A stretch of 64,000 bases of DNA, taken from JAGQSZ01 sp049647585. GTDB lineage: Bacteria; Actinomycetota; Acidimicrobiia; Acidimicrobiales; Microtrichaceae. Under the pieces are notes generated by a model. The model worked only from the letters and a program-made list of their open reading frames with translations. It was not told where the DNA came from and ran no database searches. Shown here piece by piece: positions 33,146 through 41,461 of the stretch. A program made the translations under genes and the position numbers. Position 1 is the stretch's first letter; the number at the start of each line of letters is the position of its first letter. The stretch spans positions 62,001 through 126,000 of the forward strand of contig JBARXY010000041.1 in NCBI GenBank assembly GCA_049647585.1, written 5' to 3'.

Positions 33146-33195
33146 GTTTTGTTCTGCGAGGTGGCTGCTATAGCAGCCACCTCGCAGAACAAAAC
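33146..33195. terminator. Perfect 50-bp palindrome, probable bidirectional terminator
   Basis: Two 25-base arms meet at 33170/33171 with no mismatch; the centre is GCTATAGC. A T-run (33147-33150) and an A-run (33191-33194) lie at the ends, so in both directions a GC-rich stem ends in U-rich bases. It sits between convergent genes, as expected for a shared rho-independent terminator. Confidence 0.75.
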
Positions 33196-33201
33196 AACCG
33201 A

Positions 33202-33246
33202 GTGACCGCGACCGTGACCGTGACCGTGACCGTGGTGACCGTGAGC
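33202..33246. repeat. GTGACC hexamer array
   Basis: Seven near-copies of GTGACC (one GCGACC, one extra GTG, one GTGAGC) run directly after the palindrome. Likely a slippage-prone microsatellite. Confidence 0.8.
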
Positions 33247-33282
33247 GTCGCGTTCGCAGCTCGTTGTGGGACTCGGGCCCAC

Positions 33283-33314
33283 GGCACCGGAGGACTTGGG
33301 ATCCTTCCGGTGCC
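33283..33314. terminator. Second hairpin before the convergent enoyl-CoA hydratase end
   Basis: GGCACCGGA (33283-33291) pairs with TCCGGTGCC (33306-33314), and the stem can extend with one bulged base. No T-run follows, so termination is uncertain. Confidence 0.4.
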
Positions 33315-33398
33315 GCTGCCGCATCCACTCCGTGGAGTGAGCGACTGGGTCCGAGCTCCTGACCGCGATGTGGGAAGGAGTGGGGGACTCCGAAACGG

Positions 33399-34148
33399 TC
33401 AGGCCTGTTGATCCGCCATCAATGTCAATAGCGAATCGAGTTCGAGCTGTGCGCCGACAGAAACAGGTACATCGAGGCTCTGCCGCAGCAGTTCCTTCGC
33501 ATACCGGAGCGCACGTGGTGGTTGGGAAGCGATTGCCTGGGCCATTTCGGAAGTTGCAGCGCGTAGCTCATCTCCGGGCACTGCCCGGTTGATCAAGCCC
33601 CACTGTTCCGCTTGGGCCGCAGTGACCTTGAGACCGAGATAGAGCATCTCCGCAGCTCGCGGGGAACCGACCAGCCTAGGAAGTCGTTGAGTTCCGCCGC
33701 CGCCCGGCACGAGTCCGTGCACGAGTTCGGTCAGACCCATCTGTGCGGTGTCGGCCGCTATCCGAATGTCGCAGGCGAGTGCCATCTCAAGTCCGCCGCC
33801 CATGGCATAGCCGTTGATTGCGGCAATGGTCGGCTGTGGCAACGCTGCCAACTGTTCGATGTCGCGGCTCGCGCGTAGGCGGTCACGCCGCTGGGCCGGG
33901 GTCTCGGGTTCGCCGGCTTCCTTCAGATCCATGCCAGCACAGAAGAAGCGGTCGCCCTCGGCTCCGAGGATGACAACTGAGATGTCCTCCGATGAAGCCA
34001 GACCATTCCAGATTCCCTTGAGCTCTTCGCGCATCTGCTGGTTGCGGGCGTTGGCCGCATCGGGTCGGGCGAGGGTCACCCAGGCAATGGCTCCGTCGAA
34101 GTCAACCTTCGTTGCAGCCAGCCCTTCGGCCCACCCGCGAGAACTCAT
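33399..34148 (-). CDS. Enoyl-CoA hydratase/isomerase family protein
   Basis: A 249-residue crotonase. The oxyanion hole is formed by FCAGMDLKEAG and NGYAMGGGLEMALACDIRIA; VHGLVPGGGGTQRLPRLVG carries the second glutamate-region helix, with Gly where classic hydratases have Glu. It should hydrate or isomerise an enoyl-CoA. Its start overlaps the stop of the 3-hydroxyacyl-CoA dehydrogenase gene by four bases, so the two beta-oxidation steps are made together. Confidence 0.88.
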   Translation of the reverse strand: MSSRGWAEGLAATKVDFDGAIAWVTLARPDAANARNQQMREELKGIWNGLASSEDISVVILGAEGDRFFCAGMDLKEAGEPETPAQRRDRLRASRDIEQLAALPQPTIAAINGYAMGGGLEMALACDIRIAADTAQMGLTELVHGLVPGGGGTQRLPRLVGSPRAAEMLYLGLKVTAAQAEQWGLINRAVPGDELRAATSEMAQAIASQPPRALRYAKELLRQSLDVPVSVGAQLELDSLLTLMADQQA

Positions 34149-35029
34149 TTGGTTGCCTCATCAACGACCTTTTTGCCGTCAGCTCCGTAGCGGTAGATGC
34201 CTTGACCCGTCTTGCGTCCGAGTCGCCCAGCAGCGACCAGATTCTTCAACGTCGTGGTCGGCTTGAACCGGTCGCCGAACGAAGTCTCAAGACCCTGCAG
34301 AGCGTGAAGGTAGGTGTCGAGGCCGTTGAAGTCCCCGAGTTCGAGCGGGCCCATCGGGAAGTTGAGGCCCAAGGTGAGCGCCTTGTCGATGTCGGCTGCG
34401 CTCGCAACCTCTTCCTCGAGCATGCGCAGGCATTCAAGGCGGACGATCGCCGAAATGCGCGAGGTGAGGAAGCCGGGGCTGTCCTTGCGACACACCACGG
34501 TCTCTTTGCCGAGTCCACGGGCGAATGCCTCTGCGGCCTCGAGGGTTGCGTCGGTGGTCTCAAGACCACGGACGAGCTCCACCAGGCGCATGAGCACCGG
34601 CGGGTTGAAGAAATGCGTACCGACCAGACGGCCGGCTGCGTCGCCGAGTGCGCTGCCGACAGATGTGATGGACAACTGCGAGGTGTTGGTTCCCAGAATG
34701 GCGTGCTCCGGTGCACTCTCGAGCACTTCGAGGAACACGGCGTGCTTGACCGGCAACTGCTCGAGAACGGCCTCGATCACGATGTCCGCGTCCGTGACAG
34801 CGTCGGCGATCGTGGGGGCCGCCGACATCCGTGCCAAGGCCGAATCAGCGTCGCTACGACTCACCTTTTCTTTGGCCACGAACTTGTCCAAGCTGGCCGC
34901 GGATGCCTTGAAGGCCTGGCTCACACGTTCCCCGTCGGTGTCGAACACCTTGACGTCGTGTCCGGCGGTTGCGCTGATCTGTGCGATACCCGCACCCATT
35001 GTTCCGGCGCCGATTACTGCTACTCGCAT
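34145..35029 (-). CDS. 3-hydroxyacyl-CoA dehydrogenase
   Basis: A 294-residue single-function hydroxyacyl-CoA dehydrogenase (3-hydroxybutyryl-CoA dehydrogenase type). The N-terminal NAD motif GAGTMGAGIAQ is at residues 7-17, the catalytic His in GTHFFNPPVLM, with the partner Glu in VRGLE. The C-terminal domain has FPMGPLELGDFNGLD and the final GRKTGQGIYRYG. It oxidises 3-hydroxyacyl-CoA to 3-ketoacyl-CoA with NAD. It stands between the acyl-CoA dehydrogenase and the hydratase, completing three beta-oxidation steps in one stretch. Confidence 0.93.
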   Translation of the reverse strand: MRVAVIGAGTMGAGIAQISATAGHDVKVFDTDGERVSQAFKASAASLDKFVAKEKVSRSDADSALARMSAAPTIADAVTDADIVIEAVLEQLPVKHAVFLEVLESAPEHAILGTNTSQLSITSVGSALGDAAGRLVGTHFFNPPVLMRLVELVRGLETTDATLEAAEAFARGLGKETVVCRKDSPGFLTSRISAIVRLECLRMLEEEVASAADIDKALTLGLNFPMGPLELGDFNGLDTYLHALQGLETSFGDRFKPTTTLKNLVAAGRLGRKTGQGIYRYGADGKKVVDEATK

Positions 35030-35088
35030 GCTCGTTCCAAGCTGTTCGGGCCGCGCGTGGCGGCGGAAGGTGGCTGTTTCGCGTCGGC

Positions 35089-36246
35089 TCAGGACTCCTT
35101 GCGGAGCCCCACGGACATCTCGCCGATCATGGCCCGGTGCAGGTCGTTGCTGCCTTCGACGATCTGCAGCACCTTGGCGTCGCGGAGGTAGCGACCGATC
35201 GGGTACTCGGGCGACACGCCGTAGGCGCCGTGAATCTGGAAGGCGTCCGCCGCGCTGCGGAACGCGATGTCACTCGCATACATCTTCGCCATGCTGGTCA
35301 GCTTTCGAGCACGCTCACCACGGTCGAGCGCTTCGGCTGCCTTGCGAACGAGTAGACGAGCCGTCTCTACCCCGACCTCCATGTCGGTGATCTTCGACTG
35401 CACGATCTGGAACTCTGAGATCGGATGACCGAACGCCGTACGGTCCTTCGCATATGACCGGGCTTCATCGAGGCAGGCCTGGGCCACCCCGACCGAGCGC
35501 GTGGCGACTCCGAGCCGTCCACGTTCCACAGCCGTCATGGCGACGGCGAAGCCATTACCTTCCTCGCCGAGGAGTGCCTCCTTGGGGACTCTGACCTCGT
35601 CCAGGATGACCTCGCCCGTACAGATCGGACGGAACCCGACCTTTTCCTTGTAGGGGAACAGTCCGAGCCCCGGAGTGTCTGTCGGGATGATGAACGCCGA
35701 GATTCCCTTGTGACGCAGGCCCCGGTCCGACGTAGCGAAGGTCACCAGGAAGGAAGCGATGTCCAGATTGGATATCCATGCCTTTGCGCCCGTGATGACG
35801 AACTCATCGCCATCGCGTCGGTACGTCGTCTGCATTCCGGCGACGTCACTACCGGATCCCGGCTCGGTGACACCGGCGGCTCCGAACATCGTCCCCTGCG
35901 CGAGGGGCCGAAGCCAGCGGTCCTTCTGTTCAGGTGTGCCGAAATCGGCGATGCTCGCTCCCACCAGGCCCGAGGGCATGGAAAGCAGACATCCCATGAT
36001 GTTGCAGGTCCGGCTGACCTCTTCGATGAACGCTGCGAAGGTAACGAAGTCCAGCCCTGCGCCGCCGTCCTCGACCGGGACGGTGCCTCCGAAGAATCCG
36101 AGTTCGGCCATCTTTGCCAGCAGATCATCCGGCAGCTTCTCGGCAAGGTCGTACGCGGCCACCCGGGGAGCGATCTCTCGGCGCGCGAACTCGCCGACCA
36201 GGTCGACAAGTTGCTGTGCTGATTCAGTATCGATGGCCACGAACAT
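35089..36246 (-). CDS. Acyl-CoA dehydrogenase
   Basis: A 385-residue acyl-CoA dehydrogenase. AAGVTEPGSGSDVAGMQTTY, AKAWISNLDIASF, RTAFGHPISEFQIVQ and QIHGAYGVSPEYPIGRYLRDAKVLQIVEGSNDL are the family's FAD, substrate and catalytic-glutamate segments. ATG 36246 follows GAGAGGAG. The upstream region is AT-rich and contains ATTATCAT (36270-36277), also present before the amidohydrolase at 23271. It is only moderately similar to the dehydrogenase at 29385-30518, so the two probably take different acyl groups. Confidence 0.93.
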   Translation of the reverse strand: MFVAIDTESAQQLVDLVGEFARREIAPRVAAYDLAEKLPDDLLAKMAELGFFGGTVPVEDGGAGLDFVTFAAFIEEVSRTCNIMGCLLSMPSGLVGASIADFGTPEQKDRWLRPLAQGTMFGAAGVTEPGSGSDVAGMQTTYRRDGDEFVITGAKAWISNLDIASFLVTFATSDRGLRHKGISAFIIPTDTPGLGLFPYKEKVGFRPICTGEVILDEVRVPKEALLGEEGNGFAVAMTAVERGRLGVATRSVGVAQACLDEARSYAKDRTAFGHPISEFQIVQSKITDMEVGVETARLLVRKAAEALDRGERARKLTSMAKMYASDIAFRSAADAFQIHGAYGVSPEYPIGRYLRDAKVLQIVEGSNDLHRAMIGEMSVGLRKES

Positions 36247-36358
36247 CTCCTCTCGAATTCCTTACAAACATTATCATAGATTACTGGAGGGCAAGGGAAC
36301 AACCCTGCTACTCGGGTGTTTCATCAGTCGAAGACGTCCTCGGCAAGCCTCTACGAAG

Positions 36359-37699
36359 TCACTTCGAAACGAAGTGCGTGTTCAGTTCGTCGGCCTTGGG
36401 ATGCGAAACACCCTTGTTGCGCAGCCGCTCCGCCGACTTGTAGAGGAGATCCAGGTCGCTGGTCTCAGCTCGCAGAGCCTTGACCGTGGAGTCCTCCTTG
36501 CGGCGGTACTTGAAGGGATCCCAGCGGAACAGACGCAACGCGTTCTGGTAGGTGATCTTGTCGATCTCCTCGCTGGTCAGATACTCGAGCGACGGAGCGA
36601 AGCTCTCGGGCGCTGCCGGCCAGCTGCTGTCGGAGTGCGGGTAGTCCATCTCCCAGCAGATCATGTCGACACCGATCTCGTCCTTGAGCCGCAGACCGGG
36701 GCGGTCCTCGATGAAGCACGAAATGACGTGTTCCTTGAAGACGTCGCTCGGCAACTTGTCGCCGAAGTTCGTGCCGGTCCAATGACGGTGGTGCCGGTAC
36801 ACATAGTCCACGCGTTCGAGGAAGTAAGGAATCCAACCGATTCCGCCCTCGGAAAGGGCGATCTTCAGATCGGGGAAATCACGCAGGAACGGACTCCAAA
36901 CGATCTCCGTCGCGGTGGTCAGCAGGCTCAGCGGAGCCAGCGTCTGGGAGGTCTCGATGACGGAGCCCGGCGAGGTGACCGGCAGGCTCGACGATGAACC
37001 CAGGTGCAGGCACACAACGGTGCCCAGCTTTTCGCACTCGGCCCAGAACGGGTACCAGTGACGATCATGTAGTGGTGGCAGACCCAGCTTGTAGGGATCT
37101 TCGGAAAAGGTGACCGCGTGGCAGCCCTTGGAGTCCAAGCGCCGCACTTCGGCGGCCATCAGCTCGGGGTCCCACAGCGGCACGATGCCGAGCGGAATCA
37201 TCCGGTCGGGATGGGTCCCGCACCACTCGTCGACGTGCCAGTCGTTGTACGCCTGCAGCACGGCCAGTCCGAGCCCCTTGTCCTTGGTCCGGAAGAACCG
37301 CTGACCACAGAACTGCGCGTAGCTGGGAAAGCTCATCGAGCCCAGCACGCCCGCCACGTTCATGTCGTTGACCCGAGCGTTGACGTCCCAGCAACCCTTG
37401 CGCATGTCCTCAAGACGGTCCGGCTCGAGACCCCATTCCTCCGGGGGGCGACCGACGACGGCATTGAGCCCCATCGAGTACACCTCGTCGCCGTCGTAGA
37501 CCCAGGCCTGGGCGCCGTCGTCGCGGGTGATCACCTTTGGCGCGAGGTCCTGGTACTTCGCTGGCAGACGCCCTTCGAACATGTGGGGCGGCTCGATGAT
37601 GTGGTCATCGACACTGACGAAGATCAGATCATCCAGGACACCGGATGTGTCCAGTAGATCGGCGAAGCTCCGATCGTCGGAATGCTCATTATCGCTCAT
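36359..37699 (-). CDS. Amidohydrolase family protein (ACMSD-like TIM barrel)
   Basis: A 446-residue amidohydrolase_2 member, paralogous to 22027-23271. The first metal motif is VDDHIIEPPHMF; CLHLGSSSS and WEMDYPHSDSSWP carry later ligands, and EGGIGWIPYFLERVDYVYRHHR is a shared signature. A C-terminal extension of about 40 residues is not in the paralogue. AGGGGGAA precedes ATG 37699. Likely starts its own transcript with the acyl-CoA dehydrogenase gene 112 bases further along having a separate AT-rich promoter. Confidence 0.86.
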   Translation of the reverse strand: MSDNEHSDDRSFADLLDTSGVLDDLIFVSVDDHIIEPPHMFEGRLPAKYQDLAPKVITRDDGAQAWVYDGDEVYSMGLNAVVGRPPEEWGLEPDRLEDMRKGCWDVNARVNDMNVAGVLGSMSFPSYAQFCGQRFFRTKDKGLGLAVLQAYNDWHVDEWCGTHPDRMIPLGIVPLWDPELMAAEVRRLDSKGCHAVTFSEDPYKLGLPPLHDRHWYPFWAECEKLGTVVCLHLGSSSSLPVTSPGSVIETSQTLAPLSLLTTATEIVWSPFLRDFPDLKIALSEGGIGWIPYFLERVDYVYRHHRHWTGTNFGDKLPSDVFKEHVISCFIEDRPGLRLKDEIGVDMICWEMDYPHSDSSWPAAPESFAPSLEYLTSEEIDKITYQNALRLFRWDPFKYRRKEDSTVKALRAETSDLDLLYKSAERLRNKGVSHPKADELNTHFVSK

Positions 37700-37760
37700 T
37701 GGTTCCCCCTGGCCTCGGTGAAGGGCCGCTAACAACGATAGCGGTCTATTACTACTAATC

Positions 37761-37766
37761 ATTATA
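37761..37766 (-). promoter_or_regulatory. Possible -10 element of the amidohydrolase promoter
   Basis: TATAAT on the minus strand in a very AT-rich stretch (37741-37777), about 62 bases before the ATG at 37699. No good -35 box at ideal spacing. Confidence 0.3.
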
Positions 37767-37878
37767 CTTAATTATCGAGAGTGCAAGACCCCACTTCAGG
37801 CCGCCATCGTTCGAGCTGAAGCCCGAGTGGGATCTCGCACGACCTCCGGGTCCTGGCGACCTTGGAGGTCAGAAATAG

Positions 37879-38286
37879 TCAGTAGTGCGCGTCCAGACGG
37901 AGTACGCGTTCAGCGACTAGCCACTCACCGTCCTGTAGTACGAAGCGGTCCCGATAGACACCAGTGGCCTGTACCCGCTCGACTCCATCCTCGGTCACGT
38001 ACAGCGACAGCAGACTTATCACCCGGGCCGTCGTCGCGGTCTCGGAGTCGATCAGCACGTTCGTCACCACATGTCGTCTCTGATCAGTCTGGATCTCGTG
38101 GTGGTCGGTGAAATGCTTCATCACCTCGTCCCGACCGACGTACGGACCCATGGTCTCGCTGTCCCCGATGTTCAGGGTCATCGTGGCGTCTGCGCTGAAG
38201 CACCGACGCATGAGATCTCGGTCGCGCTCGTCGTATCCGAATGCCCAGGTACAGAGTGTGTTGGAAATCGCCTGGCGATCGGCCAT
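37879..38286 (-). CDS. SnoaL-like / NTF2-fold protein, tandem copy 2
   Basis: A 135-residue NTF2-like protein. It is a clear paralogue of the gene directly upstream: both begin MADR-x-AI, share WA-x-GYDER, MGPY-x-G-x-DEVM, FTDHH, DQRRHV-x-TN, QATGVYRD and end LD-x-HY. Such small proteins catalyse isomerisation, dehydration or cyclisation of polycyclic or small substrates, sometimes as heterodimers. ATG 38286 overlaps nothing and lies one base after the other gene's stop; the ribosome site is weak, so coupling is probable. Confidence 0.82.
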   Translation of the reverse strand: MADRQAISNTLCTWAFGYDERDRDLMRRCFSADATMTLNIGDSETMGPYVGRDEVMKHFTDHHEIQTDQRRHVVTNVLIDSETATTARVISLLSLYVTEDGVERVQATGVYRDRFVLQDGEWLVAERVLRLDAHY

Positions 38287-38287
38287 G

Positions 38288-38704
38288 TCAGTAGTGCACG
38301 TCCAGATGCAGGTTCCGCTCACTGATACGCCACTCACCACCCTGAAGAACAACGCTGTCGCGATAGACACCGGTCGCCTGCAGTCGCACCTGGTTTTCCT
38401 GAGTGACCAGGAGGGTCAAGTAGCTGGCGATGCTCGCCGTCGTGTCCGTCTCCTCGAGGATCACCAGATTTGTTGTTACGTGCCGGCGCTGGTCTTTCTG
38501 CTCACCGTGATGGTCGGTGAAGAGTCCCATCACCTCATCGATTCCGTCATAGGGACCCATGACCTCGGCGTCGTCACCGAGGCCGATGTACATAGTCATC
38601 TTGGCGTCGTCGGTGAACGCCGCTCGCATGCGTTCTGGCTCTCGCTCGTCATAGCCGTATGCCCAGGATGCCAACATGTTGTCGATCGCTTCTCTGTCTG
38701 CCAT
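38288..38704 (-). CDS. SnoaL-like / NTF2-fold protein, tandem copy 1
   Basis: A 138-residue NTF2-fold protein, about half identical to the next gene by eye. The pattern NMLASWAYGYDEREPERMRAAF is the helical start of the fold, and the strand pair VRLQATGVYRDSVVLQGGEWRISERNLH is its end. Located 51 bases after the ABC ATPase gene of the ribose-type transporter and on the same strand, it is probably the next gene of that operon. A heterodimer with its neighbour is possible. Confidence 0.83.
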   Translation of the reverse strand: MADREAIDNMLASWAYGYDEREPERMRAAFTDDAKMTMYIGLGDDAEVMGPYDGIDEVMGLFTDHHGEQKDQRRHVTTNLVILEETDTTASIASYLTLLVTQENQVRLQATGVYRDSVVLQGGEWRISERNLHLDVHY

Positions 38705-38755
38705 TCGTGAACGCTCCTTTGTTCTGTTGTCGATACTTTCGAGGTGTTGCTCTGG

Positions 38756-40339
38756 CTAATTTCCACTCGAGGCCAAGGTGGCCCGCGAGCCGACCAGGTG
38801 CACCAGGTCGCCAATGGCGATGTCGCCGCTGGTCTCCGCGCTGATGGCTCCGTTCTGAACTACATAGATCCGATCGCAGTACTCACAGAGCTCGTCCAGC
38901 TCTGAACTGACCATCAAGGCGGCACGTCCCTGGCCTGTAACGGACCTGACGAGACCCATCAGTTCCCGTTTGGCGACGACATCGATTCCTGCGGTCGGCT
39001 CGTCCAACAGCAGCACTCTGGTTTCCTTCAAGATCCATCTGGCCAGGATCACCTTCTGCTGATTACCGCCGGAGAGTGTGTTGAGCGCAACATCAGGGGA
39101 GTCGCACTTGATACGAAACCTCTCGATCGCGTCCATAGCTATGGCTCGCTCGGCCTTACGCCTGAGCCAGCCTCTTCGGGATGGAATGTCCGGCAAGACG
39201 AGGTTCTCCGAGATGGAGAGTCCCAACAGCCCACCCTGGTTCCGGCGATCCTCGGGTATCAATCCGATGCCGTATCGAATCGCGTCCGACGGACTGCGTA
39301 AGGACGCGGTCTCTCCGAACACCTCTACATCGCCACCCGAAAGCCGGTCTGCGCCGGCAATCGCCCGGAGGATCTCGGTCCGTCCAGAGCCGAGTAGGCC
39401 AGCGAGGCCGACTATTTCGCCTTCATGCACCTGCAGGTCGACGCCCCTCAGTACGGGGCTGACCAGGTTTGTGCACTTTAGGGCTATAGGCGAAGTTGAT
39501 ACCGCCTTGACCGGCGGAACCCCCACGTCTGCCCCGAAGACCGACTTCGATGTCTCGCCACTCGAGATCCCTACCTCGACCGCGTGTCTGACTGCTTCCG
39601 GCGAGGCGTCGGTGGTCATGACCACACGCCCGTTCCTCAGAACCACCGCCAGGTCACATACGTGCGAGATCTCCTCCATCCGGTGAGAGATGTAGACGAG
39701 ACTCAAACCTTGACCCCGCAGTTGGTTGAACACATCCACTATGCGGTCGGCTTCAAAGTCGGCCAGGGTGGCGGTCGGCTCATCAAGGATGAGCGTCGAT
39801 GGCTTTACGACCAGAGATCTGCAAATCATGACTAGTCGTTTGGCTGCCGGGCTCAGCTTTCCTGCGAGGGCTTCCGGTGCTACGTCGAGTCCGACTCGCT
39901 CGCAGGTCTCGATTACCGCACGACGGCTCGGTGCAGTGGCGACCATCGGGCCCCTGTGGTGCCATCCGCCTGCGAGAATGTTCTCGGCCACGGTGAGGTC
40001 GTCTGCAATTGCCAATTCCTGCTGGACGAAACCGACCCCGTGCTTGCGGGCCTCCCTGGGCGTGGAGATTCGCTGAACCTCTCCGTCAATGATCACATCT
40101 CCGGAATCTGGCTTGACGGCTCCGGTGAGGATACGCACCAAGGTCGACTTTCCCGCACCGTTTGCGCCGATCAGGGCAACCGACTCGCCACGACGTACGT
40201 CGACCGAAACATCGTCCAGAGCCTGGGTGTTTGCGTAGCGCTTCGAAACACCGCGCACCCCAAGTGCAATCGATCCATCCACCGGAGAATCGGATGTCAG
40301 GACCTCCTTCACCCGCTGGGCAACACTGACCTCGGCCAT
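38756..40339 (-). CDS. Ribose-type ABC transporter ATPase (two nucleotide-binding domains)
   Basis: A 527-residue RbsA/MglA-like ATPase with two ABC domains. The first has Walker A GANGAGKST and Walker B LILDEPTATL; the second has the degenerate GLLGSGRTE usual for this family, an intact signature TLSGGNQQKVILARW and LLLDEPTAGID. It energises import through the permease encoded just upstream (start and stop overlap as TGATG). Though named for sugars, these systems also import other small molecules; the P450 and SDR in the operon argue against a plain sugar. Confidence 0.92.
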   Translation of the reverse strand: MAEVSVAQRVKEVLTSDSPVDGSIALGVRGVSKRYANTQALDDVSVDVRRGESVALIGANGAGKSTLVRILTGAVKPDSGDVIIDGEVQRISTPREARKHGVGFVQQELAIADDLTVAENILAGGWHHRGPMVATAPSRRAVIETCERVGLDVAPEALAGKLSPAAKRLVMICRSLVVKPSTLILDEPTATLADFEADRIVDVFNQLRGQGLSLVYISHRMEEISHVCDLAVVLRNGRVVMTTDASPEAVRHAVEVGISSGETSKSVFGADVGVPPVKAVSTSPIALKCTNLVSPVLRGVDLQVHEGEIVGLAGLLGSGRTEILRAIAGADRLSGGDVEVFGETASLRSPSDAIRYGIGLIPEDRRNQGGLLGLSISENLVLPDIPSRRGWLRRKAERAIAMDAIERFRIKCDSPDVALNTLSGGNQQKVILARWILKETRVLLLDEPTAGIDVVAKRELMGLVRSVTGQGRAALMVSSELDELCEYCDRIYVVQNGAISAETSGDIAIGDLVHLVGSRATLASSGN

Positions 40340-41379
40340 CAGATCACACCCCGGGACGCTGCCTTGGAAAGTGCGACGGCGACGATCAGAAGGGTGCCCT
40401 GGACTATCTGGGCGATCCATGACTGGACGCCCACCATGATCAGACCGCTCTGCACCACAGCCAAGAACGCCGCTCCCACCAGAGTTCCAGCAACATCAAA
40501 GACGTTTGACCGGAATGCTGTGGTACCGAGGAAGCAGGCTGCATAGGTCGGCAGTAGGAGTGCAACGGCCGAGTTTGGATAGTACGAGGCTGATTGGGCC
40601 ATGAGGATGGTTGCCGCCACGGCAGCGGCCACTGCTGTCACAACAAATCCGCAGGCACGCAACCAGTCCACACGAACACCGGCAAGTCGCGCAGCTTCCG
40701 CATTTCCACCAGCGGCCCGCATTTGACGGCCAGCAACGGTTCGCTCCATTCCGACCCACACCATGGCAGCAAAGACCGCCGCGATGAGCACCGAGTTCGG
40801 TATCCCTACCGTCCGACCGACCGCAAGTTTCGTGAACTCCGGGGGTATGCCTGAATAGACCGTGGCGCCCCGCATCACCCCGAATTCGAGGCCGGCGAAA
40901 ACCGTACCGGCACCTAGGGTGATGATGAATGCGTTGACCTGTGATTTAACGACGATGAGTCCCATGAGAAGGCCCATGGCGGCGGCACCGACAATCAACA
41001 GTCCGATGGAGCCGAGCCAGGGCAAGCCCTGCGAACTGATCAGCCATACCAGAACAGCACCTCCCAGTTGGGCGCTGTTTCCAATCGACAGGTCGAATTC
41101 GCCGATACCCAACGGGACGGTCAGACCTACAGCCAGAATCATGAGCGGGGCGGCGATACTCGCCGTGGACCGTGCGTTGGCGATGGTAAAGAACGAGTCA
41201 GGTTCGAGTAGCCCGAAAATTACTATGACGATTGCCAGCATCAGGAGCAGGCCATATCGCGTTATGAATCTGAGTGACGCTTGTCCGCCACCTTGGCTGT
41301 CGGAGCCCTGCACTACTGCAACGCCGCTTGTTTGATGCTGCTCCGACGTTTCCGTCATCAGTTCCGTTTTCTCGATCAT
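40339..41379 (-). CDS. Ribose-type ABC transporter permease
   Basis: A 346-residue BPD_transp_2 permease. After a polar N-terminal tail of about 40 residues there are some ten hydrophobic helices, with GIGEFDLSIGNSAQLGGAVLVWLI and VGRQMRAAGGNAEAARLAGVRVDWLRACGF, the cytoplasmic loop that docks the ATPase. ATG 41379 follows AGGAGAAA. Only one permease gene is present, so a homodimer is expected. It lies 82 bases after the P450 gene. Confidence 0.92.
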   Translation of the reverse strand: MIEKTELMTETSEQHQTSGVAVVQGSDSQGGGQASLRFITRYGLLLMLAIVIVIFGLLEPDSFFTIANARSTASIAAPLMILAVGLTVPLGIGEFDLSIGNSAQLGGAVLVWLISSQGLPWLGSIGLLIVGAAAMGLLMGLIVVKSQVNAFIITLGAGTVFAGLEFGVMRGATVYSGIPPEFTKLAVGRTVGIPNSVLIAAVFAAMVWVGMERTVAGRQMRAAGGNAEAARLAGVRVDWLRACGFVVTAVAAAVAATILMAQSASYYPNSAVALLLPTYAACFLGTTAFRSNVFDVAGTLVGAAFLAVVQSGLIMVGVQSWIAQIVQGTLLIVAVALSKAASRGVI

Positions 41380-41461
41380 CAATTTCTCCTGGTGACGAAA
41401 TGGGTTGGTCGGCGATTCGACTCGGACCCGTTGCCGAGCCGAACCGCCGACCAAAGTGCTC

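Larger units (their letters stand above)
33000..33398. other. 399-bp convergent intergenic region
   Basis: Between the plus-strand SDR and the minus-strand enoyl-CoA hydratase. From left to right it holds a perfect 50-bp palindrome, a GTGACC-type hexamer array and a second hairpin. Open frames across it are short, repeat-driven and unlike known families, so no gene is called. Confidence 0.7.

Noticed and set aside
33202..33246. Possible CRISPR array
   Set aside because: Units are six bases with no spacers; it is a microsatellite.
33115..33411. 98-codon frame through the convergent gap
   Set aside because: It consists mostly of the palindrome and the hexamer array, and overlaps the end of the enoyl-CoA hydratase.
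34112..35390. Two overlapping plus-strand frames of ~360 codons
   Set aside because: Antisense to the hydroxyacyl-CoA and acyl-CoA dehydrogenases; no recognisable domains.
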